Part shown: piece after piece, positions 6,550 through 8,069 of the stretch
Numbering within the stretch: position 1 is the stretch's first letter
Layout of the letters: the number at the start of each line of letters is the position of its first letter
From: an uncultured Flavobacteriales bacterium
GTDB taxonomy: Bacteria > Bacteroidota > Bacteroidia > Flavobacteriales_D > Crocinitomicaceae
Assembly: GCA_913031405.1 (NCBI GenBank)
Contig: CAJWCX010000041.1
Coordinates: 1-8,069, forward strand
DNA length: 8,069 nucleotides
Reading direction: 5' to 3'
The notes under the pieces: model-generated
Databases searched by the model: none
Seen by the model: only the letters and a program-made list of their open reading frames with translations
What the model was told of the DNA's origin: nothing
Made by a program: the position numbers and the translations under genes

Positions 6550-7996
6550 AATAACTTACGAACGGGTCATTTCCTGACTTTATATCCTCTAAAGAAACCT
6601 GTATTTTTTGATCCACTTTTAGATCCTCTGTTAGATCTCTATTCACATTTTCAGGGTGCAATATTAAGGTTGAAATAGAAACGGGTAATCCAGAGTGTTT
6701 TAAGAAAATAGACGCGGGGTTCCCATTGGTTCCTGATTGCGAACCATAACAAGGCGACCCGATAATTTCTCCTCTATTGGTTTCCTTAAACCATGACGCC
6801 ATTAATACAGAGGCCGACATGGATAGACCGTTAATGATAAGGGTGCAACTGTCATTATATACGAAGTTGTTTCGGTTCTTTAGCTCTTTCTTGTACAAAA
6901 TAGATTTTACAGTCCCTTTAGGACTTTTATAAAAATCATACTCCTTGCTGATCATTCCCTTCGGATAAACACGCTTGGCCTTTTTAATAAAATCAATCTT
7001 TTTTAATTTTGATAGTGTCTCGAAACGGTCCAAATCACTTCTTTTGTAATTGTACCGCAAATCATATGTTTTTCCTTCTGAATTAATATGACTCAATAAA
7101 TGTTCTAATAATACGATATATCCCCCTTTATTTTCTCTCAAATCGATGACAACAGAGGTACAAGTATTATCCTTTACCCTCTTAAAAAAACGATCGATCC
7201 TTTTTCTAAATTTGACATCATTTTTTGGCTCAAAGCTATATATACGAAGGTGCCCGGTATTCTTAAAAAAGGTATATTCAAAGTCCTTAGCCGGATACCA
7301 ATTCCCTTTTTTGTACTGTTTTCTCAGTTTTGTTGTTTTTACATCCTTGACCAAAGTATCTCCAGAAAAATCAACATAAGTGAACTCAATATATCTAGAC
7401 TTATCTCTATTGAAAACGTTAAAAACATTTCCAAACATAACCTCACATAATTCGCTTCTTGCAGAGGAGGTATATGCCTCTAAGGGGCAATAGCTGTTTG
7501 CCAATTTATATAGGCTATCTGCTGATAATTCATTGACCTTAAGGATTTCAGTGCCCAAAGGAATCTGATCGTGATATATTCTGGACAAGTAGAATTTATT
7601 ATCAAATCGTTTTACATAAAAAGGTATTATCGGATTTTTTCGTCCATACAAAAACAAAACATCTCTTAGGAAAAAAAAGGTATGAGAGTCCTTCATTGTT
7701 TTTAAAAAATTAGAAACCACCAAAGAAAATTGTAAAATGTTTTTTGGAGTACGAACAGCTGTTTTTGCAAGTATAAAAGCAGAATCCAGTTCTTCTTTCG
7801 AACAATATTGATATGGGTTGGGATGCACGTCTCGAATCTTCTCATACAGTTGATCCAAGTCACCCATCATCGATTCTGGACACAATAGGCTTAAGGTGTC
7901 CTTTTTTAGTCCGTACTTGATAAAGGGTGAACAATTCTGCGCACTTAACTGAGTGGTAACCAAAACAAAAGAAAATAGCAACGATTTAATAAACAA
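6536..7996 (-). CDS. Secreted S41-family serine peptidase (tricorn/CtpA-like)
   Basis: A 486-residue protein from TTG at 7996-7994. Residues 1-20 are a signal peptide ending LSAQ. Residues ~40-110 are the helical N-terminal domain of Bacteroidota S41 proteins with MKDSHTFF; Ser104-His105 match the Ser-His pair of tricorn-type active sites. Residues ~123-165 look like a degenerate PDZ domain (IPLGTEILKVNELSADSL). The S41 core has SVVIDLRENKGG (281-292) and INGLSMSASVLMASW (388-402), with Ser394 the expected nucleophile, then GEIIGSPCYGSQSGTNGNP (409-427). There is no Lys at the position used by CtpA, so the tricorn-like Ser-His chemistry is more likely. The C-terminal VDQKIQVSLEDIKSGNDPF is typical of the family's end. 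Likely periplasmic or lipid-free secreted; no T9SS domain. The substrate is unknown. About 100 residues separate the DLRENKGG strand from the nucleophile, with a basic insert. No ATG exists in this frame after the TGA at 8029-8027; see the slippery site. Confidence 0.82.
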   Translation of the reverse strand: MFIKSLLFSFVLVTTQLSAQNCSPFIKYGLKKDTLSLLCPESMMGDLDQLYEKIRDVHPNPYQYCSKEELDSAFILAKTAVRTPKNILQFSLVVSNFLKTMKDSHTFFFLRDVLFLYGRKNPIIPFYVKRFDNKFYLSRIYHDQIPLGTEILKVNELSADSLYKLANSYCPLEAYTSSARSELCEVMFGNVFNVFNRDKSRYIEFTYVDFSGDTLVKDVKTTKLRKQYKKGNWYPAKDFEYTFFKNTGHLRIYSFEPKNDVKFRKRIDRFFKRVKDNTCTSVVIDLRENKGGYIVLLEHLLSHINSEGKTYDLRYNYKRSDLDRFETLSKLKKIDFIKKAKRVYPKGMISKEYDFYKSPKGTVKSILYKKELKNRNNFVYNDSCTLIINGLSMSASVLMASWFKETNRGEIIGSPCYGSQSGTNGNPASIFLKHSGLPVSISTLILHPENVNRDLTEDLKVDQKIQVSLEDIKSGNDPFVSYSIQD

Positions 7997-8019
7997 ACCT
8001 TTTTTTTTCGAAAATACAT
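7997..8019 (-). other. A9 slippery run joining an upstream ATG to the S41 frame
   Basis: On the minus strand, ATG (8019-8017) starts MYFRKKK in a frame different from the S41 gene. Nine A (8008-8000) followed by GG contain A_AAA_AAG in phase with this ATG. A -1 ribosomal slip there, or one extra A by transcriptional slippage or mutation, makes the next codons GGT TTG TTT and enters the S41 frame, giving MYFRKKKGLFIKSLLFSF and a 494-residue protein. Without a shift the ATG frame stops after 24 codons. I see no strong downstream stem-loop. A homopolymer sequencing error or plain TTG start are the alternatives. Confidence 0.45.
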
Positions 8020-8038
8020 CGAAACTTCAATACTATGT

Positions 8039-8046
8039 TAAATTTG
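8039..8046 (+). promoter_or_regulatory. Candidate -7 promoter element reading out of the right edge
   Basis: TAAATTTG is a perfect match to the Bacteroidota -7 consensus TAnnTTTG, followed by C as is common. It points rightward, away from the S41 gene, and could serve a divergent gene beyond the window. No TTG is found at the expected -33 spacing, and such AT-rich eight-base matches also occur by chance. Confidence 0.35.
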
Positions 8047-8069
8047 CATAAATTTTTAAGAATATATCA

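Noticed and set aside
7146..7450. Plus-strand open frames inside the S41 gene
   Set aside because: They are short, overlap each other, show no recognisable protein features and lie antisense to a well-supported peptidase domain.

Overview
The window looks like chromosomal DNA from a Bacteroidota bacterium, most likely a marine or aquatic member of the Flavobacteriales (inference). Support comes from two proteins ending in type A sorting domains of the type IX secretion system (T9SS), AT-rich coding DNA (low GC, judged by eye), A-rich leaders without Shine-Dalgarno sequences, -7-like promoter elements of the form TAnnTTTG, and closest recognisable relatives among Bacteroidota-type families. 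No RNA gene, CRISPR array, insertion sequence, phage gene or attachment site is visible. The DNA is almost entirely coding and no gene-free stretch exceeds 300 bases.

Layout: (1) The 3' end of a large T9SS-exported surface protein, with two divergent copies of an ~80-residue extracellular repeat before the sorting domain, closed by a strong intrinsic terminator (779-804). (2) A two-gene operon with a 13-base overlap: a methionine/glutamine-type aminotransferase (827-1954) and an omega-amidase of the nitrilase superfamily (1942-2709). Together they can form a glutamine transaminase/omega-amidase module: the transaminase turns 2-oxo acids such as 2-oxo-4-methylthiobutyrate into amino acids using glutamine, and the amidase removes the by-product 2-oxoglutaramate, making the reaction irreversible. 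(3) A second T9SS cargo (2755-4602) with a complete signal peptide, an N-terminal beta-sandwich module and a sorting domain, followed by a second strong terminator (4621-4645). (4) Two membrane-protein genes on the same strand: a YqaA/DedA-like small protein whose best start codon directly abuts the terminator T-run, and a DUF389 protein with a long C-terminal domain predicted to be periplasmic. (5) On the opposite strand, a secreted S41-family serine peptidase with tricorn-like catalytic residues, whose stop codon overlaps the end of the DUF389 gene by 14 bases.

The most notable unexplained point is the 5' end of the S41 gene. In its own frame the only plausible start is TTG, but an ATG lies 23 bases upstream in another frame, separated by a run of nine A that contains a perfect A_AAA_AAG slippery heptamer in the ATG frame. 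A single -1 shift (or one added A) joins the two frames and gives a signal peptide with a better basic n-region. This could be real recoding or phase variation, a sequencing error in a homopolymer, or simply a TTG start. Otherwise the window is largely ordinary housekeeping and cell-surface coding DNA; I see no clear sign of a new multi-gene system.
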